Source: Pelomonas sp937871895
Lineage (GTDB): Bacteria > Pseudomonadota > Gammaproteobacteria > Burkholderiales > Burkholderiaceae_C
DNA: 64,000 nt
Reading direction: 5' to 3' (one strand)
Assembly (NCBI RefSeq): GCF_046348265.1
Contig: NZ_JAXMEO010000009.1
In this document: in pieces, positions 36,978 to 45,764 of the stretch
Position numbering within the stretch: the stretch's first letter is position 1
Layout: each line of letters opens with the position of its first letter
Made by a program: the position numbers and the translations under genes
Notes under the pieces: generated by a model
Database searches by the model: none
What the model saw: the letters and a program-made list of their open reading frames with translations, nothing else
Told to the model about the DNA's origin: nothing

Positions 36978-39246
36978 GGGCAATCAAGGTGACCGGGATG
37001 GACTTGGACGTCGGCGTGCGCGCCACGTCGGCGTAGCTGCCCAGCGGCACCAGCGCGTTGGTCTCTGGGAAGTAGGCGGCCACGCAGCCGCGCGGGATGT
37101 CGTAGGGCACGGTCAGGAAGCGCTCGGCGCAGCGCTCCTCGACGGCGCCCTCAGGCGTGACGTGCAGGCTGATGAGGTCCACCCATTGGCCGACCTTCAA
37201 GCCCTGGTCACGCAAATCCTCGCGGTGGATGAAGAGCACGCGGCGCTCGCCCTGCACGCCGCGGTAGCGGTCGTTGTGGCCGTAGACCGTGGTGTTGTAC
37301 TGGTCGTGCGAGCGGATGGTGGTGAGCGTGAAGACGCGCACATCGCGCCGCGCGGCCTGGGCCTGGCTGTGCGCGGTCTCGGCCGGCAGCGGGCGGCTGC
37401 GGAACTCGGCCCGGCCACTCTCGGTGACCCAAACGCGCTCGCTCGCGGTGTTGCGCAACCGGAAGCCGCCGGGCGCGGCCACGCGCTCGTTGAAGCCCGC
37501 AAAGTCGGGCAGCACGGCGGCGATGCGTTCGCGGATCAGGCGGTAGTCGCCCGCCAGTTGCAGCCACGGCACGGTGCTGCGCGGCAAGGTCGCGGCGGCC
37601 ATGCGCGCCACGATCATGGGCTCGGACAGCAGGTGCTCGGAGGCGGGGGCGTTCATGCCGGCGGACAGATGCACCATGCTCATCGAGTCTTCGACGGTGA
37701 CGCTTTGTGCCCCGGTGGCTTGCACGTCGATCTCGGTGCGGCCGAGGCAGGGCAGCACCAGCGCCTCGCGCCCGTGGATGACGTGGCTGCGGTTGAACTT
37801 GGTGGCCACGTGCACGGTGAGTGCGCACTGCTGCAGGCCACGCCAGGTGGCCGCCGTGTCGGGTGTGGCGGCGGCGAAGTTGCCGCCCATGGCGATGAAG
37901 ACTTTCACCTGCCCGGCCAACATGGCCTCGATGGTGCCGACGGTGTCGAGCCCATGCGCACGAGGCGGCTCGAAGCCGAACTCGGCGCCGAGGCGATCCA
38001 GAAAGCCCTCGGGCGGCGCCTCCCAGATGCCCATGGTGCGGTCGCCCTGCACATTGCTGTGGCCGCGCACCGGGCAGGCCCCCGCGCCGGGCTTGCCGAT
38101 CTGGCCGCGCAGCAGCAGCAGGTTGACGATCATCTGGATGGTCGCCACCGAGTCGCGGTGCTGGGTGATGCCCATGCCCCAGCAGGCGATGGTGGCGGGG
38201 CTCTTTGCGTAGAGCTGCGCGATCTCATCGACCGTCTCGCGCGGCACGCCCGCAGCGGCGAGCAGCGCATCCCAGGGCGTGGCATCGAGTTCGGCCACGA
38301 GGTTCTCGAAGCCCGTCGTGTGCTCGGCAATGAAGTCTCGGTCCAAGGCGCCGAGTTCGATCACGCGCTTGCACAGGCACTTCAAAAACGCGAGGTCGCC
38401 CCCGACCGGCAACTGCACATAGTGCGAGCTGATGGGCGCCGAGCCGCCCGTCGCCATCTCGACAGCGTTCTGCGGGTCGGCAAAGCGCTCCAGGCCGCGC
38501 TCGCGCAGCGGGTTGACGCTGACGATGCGCGCGCCGCGCTGCCGCACCCTGCGCAGCTCGCCGAGCATGCGCGGGTGGTTGGTGCCGGGGTTCTGGCCGA
38601 AGACGAAGATCAGGTCGGCCAGCTCGAAGTCATCGAGCGTGACCGTGCCTTTGCCCACGCCGATGGTCGGGCGCATGGCGCTGCCACTGGGCTCGTGGCA
38701 CATGTTGGAGCAGTCGGGGAAGTTGTTGGTGCCGAACTGCCGCACGAACAGCTGGTAGAGGAAGGCCGCCTCGTTGCTCGTGCGGCCCGAGGTGTAGAAG
38801 GCCGCCTGGTTGGGGCCGGGCAAGGCCTGCAATTCGCGGGCGATCAGCGCAAAGGCCTCATCCCAACTGGTGCGCTGGTAGCGGTCCGAGGCCGGGTCGT
38901 AGCGCAGCGGCTCGGTCAGGCGGCCGAGGGCTTCGAGCTCGAAGTCGGACGCGGCCTGCCACTCGGTCAGCGTGCGCGCCGCAATCACCTCGGGCGTGGC
39001 ACGCCGCGCCGTGGCCTCGGCCGCCACGGCCTTCACGCCGTTCTCGCAGAACTCGAAGGTCGAGCGGTGGTCGCGGTCGGGCCAGGCACAGCCAGGGCAG
39101 TCGAAGCCATCCACCTGGTTGGCATGCAGCAACGTCTTGGCGCCTTTGAGGGCGATGCCTTGCTCGCCCAGGTGCTGGGCCGAGCTCTTGAGCGCAGCCC
39201 AGCCGCCGGCCGGGCCTTGATAGACCGAAATCTTGGATTCACTCAT
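36958..39246 (-). CDS. FdhF/YdeP family molybdopterin oxidoreductase
   Basis: 762-aa protein of the molybdopterin oxidoreductase superfamily, YdeP-like subgroup. A C-x2-C element sits in GFDCPGCAWPDRDHR near residue 48. The catalytic-domain segments are SNMCHEPSGSAMRPTIGVG, FVFGQNPGTNHPRML, WGMGITQHRDSV, GACPVRGHSNVQGDRTMGI and FTLTTIRSHDQYNTTVYGHN as separate conserved stretches. It lacks the classic four-Cys iron-sulfur site of true formate dehydrogenase. In E. coli YdeP is linked to acid resistance; the substrate is unknown. It fits with molybdate import genes at 1-1393. Its start overlaps the AEC transporter stop by four bases. Confidence 0.88.
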   Translation of the reverse strand: MSESKISVYQGPAGGWAALKSSAQHLGEQGIALKGAKTLLHANQVDGFDCPGCAWPDRDHRSTFEFCENGVKAVAAEATARRATPEVIAARTLTEWQAASDFELEALGRLTEPLRYDPASDRYQRTSWDEAFALIARELQALPGPNQAAFYTSGRTSNEAAFLYQLFVRQFGTNNFPDCSNMCHEPSGSAMRPTIGVGKGTVTLDDFELADLIFVFGQNPGTNHPRMLGELRRVRQRGARIVSVNPLRERGLERFADPQNAVEMATGGSAPISSHYVQLPVGGDLAFLKCLCKRVIELGALDRDFIAEHTTGFENLVAELDATPWDALLAAAGVPRETVDEIAQLYAKSPATIACWGMGITQHRDSVATIQMIVNLLLLRGQIGKPGAGACPVRGHSNVQGDRTMGIWEAPPEGFLDRLGAEFGFEPPRAHGLDTVGTIEAMLAGQVKVFIAMGGNFAAATPDTAATWRGLQQCALTVHVATKFNRSHVIHGREALVLPCLGRTEIDVQATGAQSVTVEDSMSMVHLSAGMNAPASEHLLSEPMIVARMAAATLPRSTVPWLQLAGDYRLIRERIAAVLPDFAGFNERVAAPGGFRLRNTASERVWVTESGRAEFRSRPLPAETAHSQAQAARRDVRVFTLTTIRSHDQYNTTVYGHNDRYRGVQGERRVLFIHREDLRDQGLKVGQWVDLISLHVTPEGAVEERCAERFLTVPYDIPRGCVAAYFPETNALVPLGSYADVARTPTSKSIPVTLIARDEPGA

Positions 39247-40181
39247 GGCATCAACCAGGCGGCCAGGCCGCTGAAACTGAGGAAGGACAGCGCCGTCGTG
39301 ATCATGATGATGCGCGCCACCCGGCCAGTGTTGGCGGCATGGCGCTCAGTCAACAGCGCGACATTGCTCGCACTGGGCAGCGCAGCGGTGAGCGTCAGGG
39401 CCGCCAGCGGCGCAGGTGCCACCCCGGCAAGCAGGCCCAGGCCATAGACCAAGGCCGGGTGCAGGGCTAGCTTGGCCAGGGCGATCAACCACTCATCGAC
39501 TTGTGGCCGCCCACCACCTGCCTGACGGCCTGACACAAAGAGCACCGCCCCGATGGTGAAGAGCGCCACCGGCGACGCGGCCTGCCCGAGCAGATCGATC
39601 ACCTTGTCCACCGGCCCCGGCAAATGCCAGCCACTGGCGCCCAACGCGGCGCCCAGCGCGATGCCCCAGGGCATGGGGTTGCCGAGCACCGCACGCAGGG
39701 CCTGGCCAAAGGCTCGCAGGCCGTTGCCCCCCGGCTCGCCGGCCTGCGAGAGCGCCAGGCACAGCGAGCTGGTCAGGAACAGGTCCACCAGCAAGGTGCA
39801 GATCACCGGGCCCATCGCGCCTTGGCCGAGCAGAGCCAGCAACAGCGGGACGCCCATGAAACCCGAGTTGGGGAAGGCGGCTACCAGCGCGCCAAAGGCG
39901 GCGTCCTTGCGCCCCACCCCCAGCAGCACGGCCACCCCCCATCCGAGGGCCACCAGGCCGAGCGCGGCCAGCGCATAGACACCGAGCAGGCTGGGGCTGA
40001 CCAGCTGCTGCAGGGGCGTGTCACGCCCGAAGCGAAACAACATGCAGGGCAGGGCGAAGAAGAGCACAAAGCTGTTCAAGCCCGGGATGGTGCTGGCATG
40101 CACGCGCCCACTGCGCGCCGCCAGCCAGCCCGCCAGCACCAGGGCAAAGAAGGGAAAGGTGACGGCCAGCACAGCTTGCAT
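39243..40181 (-). CDS. AEC family transporter
   Basis: 312-aa inner-membrane carrier of the auxin efflux carrier family with about ten helices. ATG 40181 (MQAVLAVTFPFFALVLAGWL) begins with the first helix as usual. Typical parts are AFPNSGFMGVPLLLALLG in the fourth helix, NPMPWGIALGAALG and ALTLTAALPSASNVALLTERH near the end, where PSAxNV is a family mark. Bacterial members carry malonate, malate or other dicarboxylates. It is upstream of and overlaps the fdhF-type gene, suggesting it imports or exports the oxidoreductase substrate. Confidence 0.88.
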   Translation of the reverse strand: MQAVLAVTFPFFALVLAGWLAARSGRVHASTIPGLNSFVLFFALPCMLFRFGRDTPLQQLVSPSLLGVYALAALGLVALGWGVAVLLGVGRKDAAFGALVAAFPNSGFMGVPLLLALLGQGAMGPVICTLLVDLFLTSSLCLALSQAGEPGGNGLRAFGQALRAVLGNPMPWGIALGAALGASGWHLPGPVDKVIDLLGQAASPVALFTIGAVLFVSGRQAGGGRPQVDEWLIALAKLALHPALVYGLGLLAGVAPAPLAALTLTAALPSASNVALLTERHAANTGRVARIIMITTALSFLSFSGLAAWLMP

Positions 40182-40281
40182 GCCGGCAGTATCCCGGAGC
40201 GCCAAGGATTGCGCGTCAACCCTAGATTGAGGGTGGGCTGACAGGTGATTACCCGAACCCCGCCGCCTAATATGCGAGCCC

Positions 40282-41241
40282 ATGCGCATGCCCCGCGTCC
40301 AACTGCCGCCCCCCGCCCCCGCCATGCCCTTGGCGCGCGGCCAGTCGCTCGGCGTGTGGCGCCTGGGGGCCCCGCTGCCGGACGGCGAAGAAGCCCACGC
40401 CGGCCAGTGGTACGACGCCGAACTCGCCAGATCCCCGGAGCAGCACGCGGCCGTTCTGGTGCTGAACCGAGGCGCGCAGGCGGCCGGCATCATGCTGCGA
40501 TTTGCTGATCAGGTGTCTGACTTGGCACGGCTGAACCACCCGCACATCGCGGTGCCGTCCGAGAGCGGTATCACCGGCGACGGCCACCCCTACCTCATCG
40601 TCGAGGGCGACCACGGCGCCCCGCTGCTGCCCCAGTTGCACGAACTGCTGCTGCGCGAGCGGCTGGAGCTGATGGTGGACCTCTGCGAGGCGCTGCGCGT
40701 GGCCCACCAGCACAGCTGGCTGCTGGCGGAGGTGGACCCGGCCATGGTCTGGCGGACGGCGTCCGGCGAGTTGCGGCTGATGGGCCTCGGCCTCGCCCGC
40801 ATCCCTGACCCCACCGACCCCTTTGACCGGGGCCAGAGTCTCGGCTCCTCGCCCGAGTTCGTGGCCCCCGAATGCCGCGCTGGCGCACCGCCGAGCCTGG
40901 CCAGCGAGGTCTATGGCCTCGGGGCCCTGCTGCGCACCCTGGTGTGCGGCTGGGAAGACAGCCCCCGTGGACTCTCCCCACGGCGCGGCAGCGTGGCCGA
41001 CCTCTGGCCCGATGTGGACGAGGAACACCAGATCCGCCTCGACGCGCTGATCCGCGCGGCAACGGCCTACGACGTCGAGAACCGCCCCGTGGGCGCCGAG
41101 GCGGTGGCCGATGAGCTGCGCGCCTGGCTGGGCCAGCGCCGTGCGCCCGTCACGGCGGCCTCACCCAGCAGCCGACGCCCCCGCCGCCAGGGCAATGCCT
41201 TGAGCGCCGCGCTGGATTGGTGGCGCGCGCGCGCCGGCTGA
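40282..41241 (+). CDS. Protein-kinase-fold protein, probable pseudokinase
   Basis: 319 aa. The kinase-like scaffold is seen in PYLIVEGDHGAPLL (hinge), LVDLCEALRVAHQHSWLLAE in the catalytic loop area, SPEFVAPECRAG (APE motif) and SLASEVYGLGALLRTLVCG (helix F). However, the expected HRD is replaced by LLAEVDPAMV, the DFG by MGLGLAR, and the Gly-rich loop and ATP Lys are not clear. The protein is therefore likely to be a binding platform instead of an active kinase. A basic tail (RRPRRQG) and one late hydrophobic stretch follow. A TAATAT box nine bases before the ATG is a possible -10. It is followed by a hairpin at 41246. Confidence 0.7.
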   Translation: MRMPRVQLPPPAPAMPLARGQSLGVWRLGAPLPDGEEAHAGQWYDAELARSPEQHAAVLVLNRGAQAAGIMLRFADQVSDLARLNHPHIAVPSESGITGDGHPYLIVEGDHGAPLLPQLHELLLRERLELMVDLCEALRVAHQHSWLLAEVDPAMVWRTASGELRLMGLGLARIPDPTDPFDRGQSLGSSPEFVAPECRAGAPPSLASEVYGLGALLRTLVCGWEDSPRGLSPRRGSVADLWPDVDEEHQIRLDALIRAATAYDVENRPVGAEAVADELRAWLGQRRAPVTAASPSSRRPRRQGNALSAALDWWRARAG

Positions 41242-41245
41242 TGCC

Positions 41246-41265
41246 CAGCCCCCGCAGTTGCGGGG
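41246..41265 (+). terminator. Hairpin after the pseudokinase gene
   Basis: GCCCCCGCA and TGCGGGGGC are perfect 9-bp arms around a GT loop, five bases after the stop. No T-run follows (AACTCG), so it is an RNA stabiliser or a weak terminator. Confidence 0.5.
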
Positions 41266-41325
41266 GCAACTCGTTACATCTGCCGGGGTCTTAGGGAGTG
41301 CCTCCATGAGGTGCGCTCGTGACAA

Positions 41326-41345
41326 TTCGGATACCGCAATCCGAA
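41326..41345. promoter_or_regulatory. Inverted repeat before the second PEP-CTERM gene
   Basis: TTCGGAT (41326-41332) and ATCCGAA (41339-41345) are perfect 7-bp arms separated by six bases, 15 bases before the start codon. It may be an operator or an mRNA hairpin close to the ribosome site. Confidence 0.4.
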
Positions 41346-41359
41346 ACCGCACCAAGACC

Positions 41360-41986
41360 ATGCGCACCTCCCACGCTTTGTTGCTGGCCCTCCTGGCCGG
41401 CGCCGCCGCCCACGCCCAGGCCGCGACCTACACCTTTGACGCCAATGACCAAGGCTGGACCATCTTTGACGGCGGCACGCTGACGCACGTGGCTGCGGGC
41501 GGCAACACCGGCGGCTTCCTGCAAGTCGAAGACATCAATGACGGCGACATGCTGCTGGTGGCGCCGGGTGCCGCCCTGGGCAACTGGTCGTCGCTACTCA
41601 ACGGCACGTTCTCGTTCGACGCCAAGAACCTCAACGGCATTGACTCTAGCTGGCCGGGCTTCGGCCAAGTGGTCATCACGAGCGGCGCCACCAGCGTCAG
41701 CTTCGACATGGTGGCGGCCAACAACCCGCCCGCTGACGGGCTCTGGCACAACTACAGCGTGGTGTTGAGTACCGCCAACTTTGGTGCAGCCTTGCCGACC
41801 GTGCTCGCCAACGTCACCGGCTTCACCTTCAAGGTGGAGTCGCACAACGGGTTCGGCCTGAACAACTCCGAACTCAATGGCATCGACAATGTGGCCTTCA
41901 CTTCTGCCGTGCCCGAGCCTGCGTCCGCAGTCCTGCTCGGCCTTGGGCTGGCCACCGTTGCATGGCGTCGTCGTCGAACCAGCTGA
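41360..41986 (+). CDS. PEP-CTERM sorted exported protein with lectin-like domain
   Basis: 208 aa. Signal peptide (HALLLALLAGAAAHAQA), a beta-sandwich-like domain (TYTFDANDQGWTIFDGGTLT, then WPGFGQVVITSGATSVSFDM) resembling LamG/laminin-type folds, and a PEP-CTERM tail: VPEPASAVLLGLGLATVAW then RRRR. The start is ATG 41360; upstream in-frame sequence carries no plausible leader. The 3' end overlaps the O-antigen-ligase-like gene by 25 bases, linking the exoprotein to a polysaccharide enzyme. Attachment to the exopolysaccharide by exosortase is expected from the family, but no exosortase lies here. Confidence 0.85.
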   Translation: MRTSHALLLALLAGAAAHAQAATYTFDANDQGWTIFDGGTLTHVAAGGNTGGFLQVEDINDGDMLLVAPGAALGNWSSLLNGTFSFDAKNLNGIDSSWPGFGQVVITSGATSVSFDMVAANNPPADGLWHNYSVVLSTANFGAALPTVLANVTGFTFKVESHNGFGLNNSELNGIDNVAFTSAVPEPASAVLLGLGLATVAWRRRRTS

Positions 41987-44562
41987 ACCCCTTTGATTCC
42001 GCAGCCGGGCTGTTGCCTCGGCTGCATGAGCTCCGCCCCCGACTGCCGCAATGGCCCTCGGGGGCGATTGCTTTGATGGCCGCCCTGCTGTGCGGTGCGG
42101 TCGGCCTGGAGCTGGCCTGGCACTACCCGCTATCGGGGCCGGTGGCCGTGGCGCTGTGGCTGGCCGTGGCCCTGATGTCGGCCGTGGCCTGGGTGCAGAC
42201 ACCGCTCATCGTGCTGGCGCCGCTGGCGGTGTGCGGCCTGGCACCGCTGACGGGCTGGATCACCTTCGAGGAGATGGACCTGCTGGTGACGGCCGTGGTC
42301 AGCGGCGGCAACCTCGGTTTTGCCTTTGGGCTGGGGCCCCGCGAGCGGGCGCCTGCCTGGCGCCAAGGCCTGGCCTACCCGGCGGCCACCTCGGCCCTGA
42401 TCGTGCTGCTTGCTGCCAGTGCGCTGCACGGCCTCTGGCGCGGCGTGCAGGACGCGGGGGGCTGGCAATTCGGTTGGTTTCAGGGCTACCACGAGCCCAT
42501 GAACGCGGTGCGCAACAGCAAGGCCATCTTCCTGGCGCTGCTGCTGCTGCCGCTGTGGGTGGAAGCCGCGCGCATGCAGCCGCGCCGCTTCACCCGTGCG
42601 CTGCGGGGCGGCCTGGTGCTGGCCCTGGTGGCCGCAGCGCTGGCCGCACTCTGGGAGCGTGCGGCCTACACCGCCTTGCTGGACTTCTCCAGCGACTACC
42701 GCACCACGGGTTCGTTTTGGGAGATGCATGTGGGCGGCGCCGCGCTGGACGGCTTCCTGGTGATGACCTTGCCCTTTGCCGTGCTGACCCTGCTGCGCAC
42801 GCGCTCGCCGGCCTACTTTGTGGGCATGCTGGGCGTGGTGCTGCTGGCGGCCTATGCCTGCCTGACGACCTTCTCGCGTGGCGTTTACCTGGCGCTGCCA
42901 CTGGCCCTGGCGCCCATGCTGCTGCTGGCGGATGCGCAGCGCCGCCGCAGCCATGCGGTGGACCCCGAAAGCACGCAGGCAGGTGCCGGCACCGTCGTGC
43001 TGCCGCTGCCGCGCCTGGCCAAGCTCGGTGCGCTGGCGATGGCGGCCGCGTTCGCGCTGGCGGCGGTGCTGGTCTTCACGGGCGGCGGTTACCGGGGCCT
43101 GATCGCCCTGCTCGGCGTGATGCTGGTGCTGCTGAGCATGCCGGCCAGCCTGTGGCTGCCGGGGGTGGGCCTGCGTGTCACTGCGTTGATGCTGGGCGCC
43201 CTGCTGGGCGCGCTGGCGGGCGGAGCCAGCTGGGCGCTGTCGATGGCAGTGCCCAAGGCGGCGTATGTCAATTACGCGGTGGCGCTGGTGGTGTGTGGCC
43301 TGCTGCGCTGGCGCGACAAGCCGGGCCAGGCGCAACCGTTCTACGTCACCGCCGTCTGTGCGGCCTGGTTCTGGTTGCTGGCCAGCATGGTGATCGTGGC
43401 CGATTACTGGGGCGGCACGCCAGCCCGCTGGACCTCCGTTGCCGCCCTGCTGGCGCTGGGCGGCCTGTGGTCGGTGCAGTTGATCGACGACCGCTTCTGG
43501 CCGCTGCGCAGCACGGGCTACCGGGGCCTGCGCCAGCGCGCCTTGCTGGTGGCCGGCTTGGTGCTGGTCATGGCCGTGGTCGCCCTGCTCGGCGGCGGCG
43601 CCTACCTGCGCGACCGCGCCGCCACCTGGAAGGAAGACGGCAAGCTGCGCATCGCCCATTGGCAGGCGGGACTTCGGCTGATGCACGGCCCCGAGCAATG
43701 GCTGCTGGGCAAGGGCGCAGGACGTTTCGTGGCCTCGCATTTCTACGAAGGCCCCATCCAGAGCCATATCGGCGACTACCGCTTGCGCACCGAAGGCGAC
43801 GAGTCCTTCCTCGCGCTCACCGGCGGCAAGCATTCACTCGGCTATGGCGAAATGTTCCGCATCACCCAGCGCATCGAGGCGCCCAGCACACCCACCATGC
43901 GCGTGCGCGTGCTGGCCCGATCAGGCGTCGAGAGCGACCTGCGCTTCGAGGTCTGCGAGCGCCACCTGATCTACATCGGCAACTGCTCAGACCGGGGCGT
44001 GCACGTCAAGCCCGTCATGCCCTCCGAGGGCGGCGAGCCCGTGGCGGTGTGGCAGCCCTATGAGCTGGAGCTGAAGACACCCAGCGACCTCGGCGGCAGC
44101 GGCCTGCTGAGCCGCGCCGTCACCTTCTCGATGGCGGTGGGCACACCGGGCGTGCGCATCGACATCGCCCGCGTCGCGCTGCTGGACGGCACGGGGCGCC
44201 CACTGCTCGTCAATGGCGACTTCAACCGCGAGATGGCGCACTGGTTCTTCTCCAGCGACAAGCACCACCTGCCCTGGCACTTCAAGAACGCCGCCCTGCA
44301 TGTGCTGTTCGAGCAAGGCCTCGTTGGCCTGGCCCTGCTGGGCACAGCCTATGTGCTGGTGCTGGTGCGGCTCTCGGTGGGCCGTGGGCGCGACCACCCG
44401 CTGGCGCCGGCCTTTGTTGCAGCCCTGATCGGCTTTGCCGTGGTGGGCGCCTTTGACAGCCTGATCGACGCCTCGCGCATCGGCTTCCTGTTCTTCCTGC
44501 TGGTGCTGCTGGGCCTGGGCCTGCGCGCGATGCCAGGAGAGGGTCTGCCCCGCGCGGCGTAG
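41962..44562 (+). CDS. O-antigen ligase-like polytopic membrane protein with long periplasmic tail
   Basis: 866-aa membrane protein with about 12-13 helices and a large periplasmic region in the second half (about 560-790). The catalytic-type loop shows CLTTFSRGVYLALPLALAPM, as in O-antigen ligases and Wzy-like polymerases (R/G-rich loop). The periplasmic region has ALTGGKHSLGYGEMFRITQR and LLDGTGRPLLVNGDFNREMA, likely carbohydrate-contacting. Near the end FEQGLVGLALLGTAYV matches the H-N-x-x-L-x-x-L-x-E-x-G motif region of the ligase family (HLPWHFKNAALHVLFEQG). It starts inside the PEP-CTERM gene and its stop codon is in contact with the MITE-like element. It probably polymerises or ligates surface polysaccharide. 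Confidence 0.8.
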   Translation: MASSSNQLNPFDSAAGLLPRLHELRPRLPQWPSGAIALMAALLCGAVGLELAWHYPLSGPVAVALWLAVALMSAVAWVQTPLIVLAPLAVCGLAPLTGWITFEEMDLLVTAVVSGGNLGFAFGLGPRERAPAWRQGLAYPAATSALIVLLAASALHGLWRGVQDAGGWQFGWFQGYHEPMNAVRNSKAIFLALLLLPLWVEAARMQPRRFTRALRGGLVLALVAAALAALWERAAYTALLDFSSDYRTTGSFWEMHVGGAALDGFLVMTLPFAVLTLLRTRSPAYFVGMLGVVLLAAYACLTTFSRGVYLALPLALAPMLLLADAQRRRSHAVDPESTQAGAGTVVLPLPRLAKLGALAMAAAFALAAVLVFTGGGYRGLIALLGVMLVLLSMPASLWLPGVGLRVTALMLGALLGALAGGASWALSMAVPKAAYVNYAVALVVCGLLRWRDKPGQAQPFYVTAVCAAWFWLLASMVIVADYWGGTPARWTSVAALLALGGLWSVQLIDDRFWPLRSTGYRGLRQRALLVAGLVLVMAVVALLGGGAYLRDRAATWKEDGKLRIAHWQAGLRLMHGPEQWLLGKGAGRFVASHFYEGPIQSHIGDYRLRTEGDESFLALTGGKHSLGYGEMFRITQRIEAPSTPTMRVRVLARSGVESDLRFEVCERHLIYIGNCSDRGVHVKPVMPSEGGEPVAVWQPYELELKTPSDLGGSGLLSRAVTFSMAVGTPGVRIDIARVALLDGTGRPLLVNGDFNREMAHWFFSSDKHHLPWHFKNAALHVLFEQGLVGLALLGTAYVLVLVRLSVGRGRDHPLAPAFVAALIGFAVVGAFDSLIDASRIGFLFFLLVLLGLGLRAMPGEGLPRAA

Positions 44563-44726
44563 TGGCAACGCTGAACAAGTCCCTCGCAGCACGCGCATCC
44601 TCGACTTCGGGCGGTCTGCGTCGTTGCAAATGCGCGCGATACCTACGGGTATCGCTGTGCTTTGCGCCTAGCAGCCCATCCCGCATCGAGGCGCGCGCCT
44701 CTGCGGGGACTTATTCAGCGTCGCCA
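44563..44726. mobile_element. MITE-like element with TAG target duplication
   Basis: 164 bp with inverted ends of about 27 bp (TGGCAACGCTGAACAAGTCC at the left; TGGCGACGCTGAATAAGTCC on the complement of the right). TAG occurs directly before and directly after, a 3-bp target duplication as made by some IS5-group transposases. The left TAG is the stop codon of the O-antigen ligase-like gene. No transposase is encoded. Confidence 0.8.
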
Positions 44727-44741
44727 TAGACAATCCGGCGC

Positions 44742-45596
44742 ATGCTCGCCTACCGACACGCCTTCCACGCCGGCAACCACGCCGACGTGCTCAAGCACCT
44801 CGTGCTCACGCGCGTGCTGCGCTACATGGCCACGAAGGACAAGCCCTTCACCCTGATCGACACCCACGCCGGCGCGGGCGGCTACTCCATCGAGGGCCGC
44901 TACGCGCAGAAAAACGGCGAGTACGGCAGTGGCATTGGGCGCCTCTACGACGCCACCGACCTGCCCGCGCCGCTGCAGGACTACGTGGACCAGGTGCGCG
45001 CCTTCAACCCCGACGGCCAGCTGCGCCAGTACCCCGGCTCGCCCGGCCTGGCCACGCTGCTGTTGCGCGAGACGGACCGGCTGCGGGCCTACGAGCTGCA
45101 CCCCACCGACCACCGCATCCTCGAATCCTTTCTGGCTGACCGCCCGCACACCCAGGTCAGCGACCGCGATGGCTTTGAGTCCCTCAAGGCCGAGCTGCCG
45201 CCCCCGGGCCGCCGCGCCGCGCTGCTGATCGACCCGTCCTACGAGATCAAGACCGACTACGCGCGCGTGCTGGCCGCCCTGCGCGAGGCCCTGCAGCGCT
45301 TTGCCGACACGGTGATCATGATCTGGTACCCGCAGCTGCAATTGCTGGAGTCCAGCCAGCTGGTGCAGCGCCTCAAGGCCAGCGCCGACAGCGCCGCCAA
45401 GAAGGGCTGGCTGCACGTGCGACTCACCGTGACGCAGGCTGACGAACGCGGCTTCGGCATGCTCGGCAGCGGCATGTTCGTCGTCAACCCGCCCTACACC
45501 TTGCACGACGAACTGGCCGAATGCCTGCCCTGGCTGGTGGAGCACCTGGGGCAGTACGACGGCGCCAACTTCGTTCTCGAACAACGCGCCACATGA
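44742..45596 (+). CDS. rlmJ: 23S rRNA (adenine(2030)-N6)-methyltransferase RlmJ
   Basis: 284-aa SAM-dependent methyltransferase acting on A2030 of 23S rRNA. The N-terminus MLAYRHAFHAGNHADVLKH is a strict RlmJ pattern, followed by the SAM loop TLIDTHAGAGGYS and the catalytic DPSYEIKTDY (DPPY-type). The end has GMLGSGMFVVNPPYTL. The length matches E. coli RlmJ (280 aa). The ATG is 16 bases beyond the MITE-like element, so the promoter or leader may have been rewired by its insertion. Confidence 0.95.
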   Translation: MLAYRHAFHAGNHADVLKHLVLTRVLRYMATKDKPFTLIDTHAGAGGYSIEGRYAQKNGEYGSGIGRLYDATDLPAPLQDYVDQVRAFNPDGQLRQYPGSPGLATLLLRETDRLRAYELHPTDHRILESFLADRPHTQVSDRDGFESLKAELPPPGRRAALLIDPSYEIKTDYARVLAALREALQRFADTVIMIWYPQLQLLESSQLVQRLKASADSAAKKGWLHVRLTVTQADERGFGMLGSGMFVVNPPYTLHDELAECLPWLVEHLGQYDGANFVLEQRAT

Positions 45597-45639
45597 GTCA
45601 GCCCCTCGTCCCCCCTCGCCACGCTGAGCGCGGGCGAGT

Positions 45640-45732
45640 CTGGCCGATCCCCCGTGGGGATGCGGCCACCTGCGGCATTGAGTCGCCGGCGACCCCTGTC
45701 GGGCCGGCTTGGGACGGCCCAGCGCTCGGCCC
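45640..45732. repeat. Small hairpin repeat, family R3, copy 2
   Basis: About 93 bp after rlmJ. It shares with 5949-6040 the first hairpin (CGATCCCCCGTGGGGAT here) and the second block GGGCCGGCTTGGGACGGCCC followed by AGCGCTCGGCCC. The interior differs. The next gene starts 33 bases later. Confidence 0.65.
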
Positions 45733-45764
45733 GGAACGCCCCCGAACGGGCGAAGGTCTCTGAG

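Noticed and set aside
36958..39447. Long plus-strand frame opposite the fdhF-type gene
   Set aside because: Antisense shadow with low-complexity translation.
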